Origin: Haloferax marinum
GTDB lineage: Archaea; Halobacteriota; Halobacteria; Halobacteriales; Haloferacaceae
Direction of reading: 5' to 3'
Length of the DNA stretch: 64,000 bases
Assembly: GCF_009674625.1 (NCBI RefSeq)
Contig: NZ_WKJQ01000001.1
Coordinates: 372,001-436,000 of the forward strand
Positions within the stretch are counted from its first letter, which is position 1; the number at the start of each line of letters is the position of its first letter. Positions 62,587-64,000 of this stretch are shown here, piece by piece. The position numbers and the translations under genes were made by a program. The notes below the pieces were generated by a model. That model was not told where the DNA came from. It searched no databases and saw only the letters and a program-made list of their open reading frames with translations.

Positions 62587-64000
62587 ATGCCAGAAGAACC
62601 GGACATAGAGCTCAGTTTCCGCGGGGGGAGACTCGTCAGTGCGCTCCCTATCGCCCTGTTCATCGCGTGGGCGATTTTCCAGAGCGGTATCCTCGGCATA
62701 GGCGATACGACCGGCCTCGTCGCGGGGATGCTGACAGGACTCATCGTGGGAATGCTGTTCGTCCGGGGAGACTGGAAGGACTATGCGGACGTTATCTTTG
62801 CAGGCATGACCCGACGTGTGGCCGCGACGGCCGTCGTCGCCTGGCTTTGGGCGGGCATGTTCGCTGAAACCATCCAAGTCGGCGGTTTCGTCGATGGCCT
62901 CGTGTGGGCGGCGACCATCCTGAACGTCGGTCCGGGGCTGTTCCCGGCCGTGACGTTCCTCTTGGCCGCGCTCCTCGCGACGGGCATCGGCACTGGTTAC
63001 GGCACTGCAATTGCCTTCACGAGCCTCGTGTTCCCTGCGGGGCTACTCCTCGGTGCGAATCCTGTACTGTTGTTTGGCGCAATCCTCTCGGGCGCTGTCT
63101 TCGGTGACAACCTCGCCCCCGTGAGTGACACGACCATCGTCTCTGCGGTGACGCAGGACGCCGACATCGGTGGCGTCGTCGCGTCCCGTGTGAAGTACGC
63201 CGTCGTCGCGGCGGCGCTCGCAATCGCGGCCTACCTCGTCGCCGGATTCGGTATCCCCGGCGTCTGGAGTGGCATGCCGCACGCGGACGTGACTGGACAG
63301 GTAGACGCGAGTGTCTCCGCGTGGGGACTCGTCCACCTGCTCGACATCGCGTTGGTCATCGTCCTCGCGATTCGCGGCCGCCACATCATCGAAGCCATCT
63401 CGTGGGGCCTGTTCGCGGCGGCGCTGTTCAACGTCGCCCTCGGCGCGGCGGGTCTCGTGGACGTCTCGGTGGGAAGCATGCTCCTGTTCAGTGCGCCAGT
63501 GAACGGACTGACGCAGGCAGTCGCGTCCCTGCCGGTCGTCGGCGCGTTCGTCGAGACGGTGCCTGCTGCGCAGGTCGGCGTCGGCGGAAGCATCTACTCC
63601 GGTGCGGCGGGCTTCTTCCCGCTCATCGTGCTGACGCTCCTGCTCGTCGCCGGTGCCGAAATCATGCGCGCCGGTGGTGGGTTCGACGCGATTCAGGAAC
63701 TCCTCATCGACCGCATCGCGACGACGGTTCGCCGCGCAGAGACCACGATGGTCCTCGGGACGGCGCTCGTCAACGCGACGGTCACCATCAACACGGCAGC
63801 AGAAATCGCAATCGCGCCCTACATCGCCACGCTCGGCAAGCGCTTCAACATCAACGGCTACCGCCGCGCCAACATCCTCGACGCCAACACCTCGGCGCTC
63901 GGCTACATCTTCCCGTGGGGCGGTGGCCTGCTCGCCGGCCTCGGTGCCATGCAGGGACTCGTCGGCGGCGAGGCCACACCGTGGTTCACCCAGCAGATGG
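62587..64000 (+). CDS. NhaC-family Na+/H+ antiporter (cut by window edge)
   Basis: 471 codons are visible and the frame is open at the edge. More than ten hydrophobic segments. Typical motifs: FPAVTFLLAALLATGIGTGY, SGAVFGDNLAPVSDTTIVSA (the conserved D-N-L-x-P-x-S-D-T of NhaC), SIYSGAAGFFPLIVLTLLLV and AEIAIAPYIATLG, with IFPWGGG near the end. The family exchanges sodium for protons or carries organic acids such as malate and lactate. Divergent from the M20 amidohydrolase; some relatives take up amino-acid conjugates, an inference from neighbourhood only. Confidence 0.92.
   Translation, partial: MPEEPDIELSFRGGRLVSALPIALFIAWAIFQSGILGIGDTTGLVAGMLTGLIVGMLFVRGDWKDYADVIFAGMTRRVAATAVVAWLWAGMFAETIQVGGFVDGLVWAATILNVGPGLFPAVTFLLAALLATGIGTGYGTAIAFTSLVFPAGLLLGANPVLLFGAILSGAVFGDNLAPVSDTTIVSAVTQDADIGGVVASRVKYAVVAAALAIAAYLVAGFGIPGVWSGMPHADVTGQVDASVSAWGLVHLLDIALVIVLAIRGRHIIEAISWGLFAAALFNVALGAAGLVDVSVGSMLLFSAPVNGLTQAVASLPVVGAFVETVPAAQVGVGGSIYSGAAGFFPLIVLTLLLVAGAEIMRAGGGFDAIQELLIDRIATTVRRAETTMVLGTALVNATVTINTAAEIAIAPYIATLGKRFNINGYRRANILDANTSALGYIFPWGGGLLAGLGAMQGLVGGEATPWFTQQM

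Overview
The window is a 64-kb piece of a haloarchaeal chromosome, most likely Haloferax or a close relative. Evidence seen in the sequence: high GC, proteins very rich in Asp/Glu, Tat-dependent lipoproteins, haloarchaeal TATA boxes 24-35 nt upstream of start codons (leaderless mRNAs), a haloarchaeal-type 324-aa phosphomevalonate decarboxylase, UbiA-type and geranylgeranyl-reductase-type archaeal lipid enzymes and an MC1 chromatin protein. About 66 protein genes and one tRNA-Arg(UCG) are supported. Both ends cut genes: a glutamate dehydrogenase (left, minus strand) and an NhaC-type antiporter (right, plus strand). Species assignment is inference.

Layout. 0-12.4 kb: gdh, MaoC-type hydratase, small membrane proteins, a membrane-anchored UvrD-like helicase, acyl-CoA carboxylase carboxyltransferase, two Tat lipoproteins, fructose-bisphosphatase (behind a 41-codon leader ORF), a helix-hairpin-helix protein and 3-hydroxyacyl-CoA dehydrogenase. 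12.4-16.4 kb: an ABC-2 exporter operon whose first permease is fused to a PrsW-like protease domain. 16.5-20.1 kb: coiled-coil protein, cysteine synthase-like enzyme, CoA-binding protein, RAD55-like protein, UbiA prenyltransferase. 20.2-21.4 kb: tRNA-Arg followed by a decayed island (duplicated tRNA 3' end, Trp-rich orphan, AT-rich DNA, hairpin, gene remnant). 21.4-31.2 kb: hydrolase, class III hybrid-cluster protein, HerA-like ATPase, two small DUF1059-like proteins, remnant of a second herA-like gene, a pentapeptide-repeat/ion-channel fusion, MC1, phosphotransferase, HAD phosphatase, small zinc finger.

31.2-46 kb: acyl-CoA dehydrogenase; a cell-surface signalling-like cluster (membrane regulator with an ectodomain and winged helix, acidic secreted PepSY-like protein, secreted homologue of the ectodomain); SOUL protein; MFS plus beta-helix membrane protein; NDH-2-like flavoprotein; phosphomevalonate decarboxylase; SRPBCC protein; flavin reductase; DoxX; winged-helix regulator; DUF429 protein. 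46-64 kb: an S-layer-like/COG1361 plus RND pair, acylphosphatase, phosphohexomutase, a complete BMP-type nucleoside ABC importer operon, geranylgeranyl reductase, histidine kinase, M20 amidohydrolase and NhaC antiporter.

How the genes work together: isoprenoid/lipid genes (mvaD, UbiA, geranylgeranyl reductase) and acyl-CoA genes (MaoC, carboxyltransferase, hydroxyacyl-CoA and acyl-CoA dehydrogenases) are scattered singletons, as is usual in these genomes. True operons are the ABC-2/PrsW set, the MFS/beta-helix pair, COG1361-RND and the BMP importer. The most unusual structural feature is a set of unrelated short tandem repeats (19-53 bp units) at gene boundaries, several beginning exactly at a stop codon.
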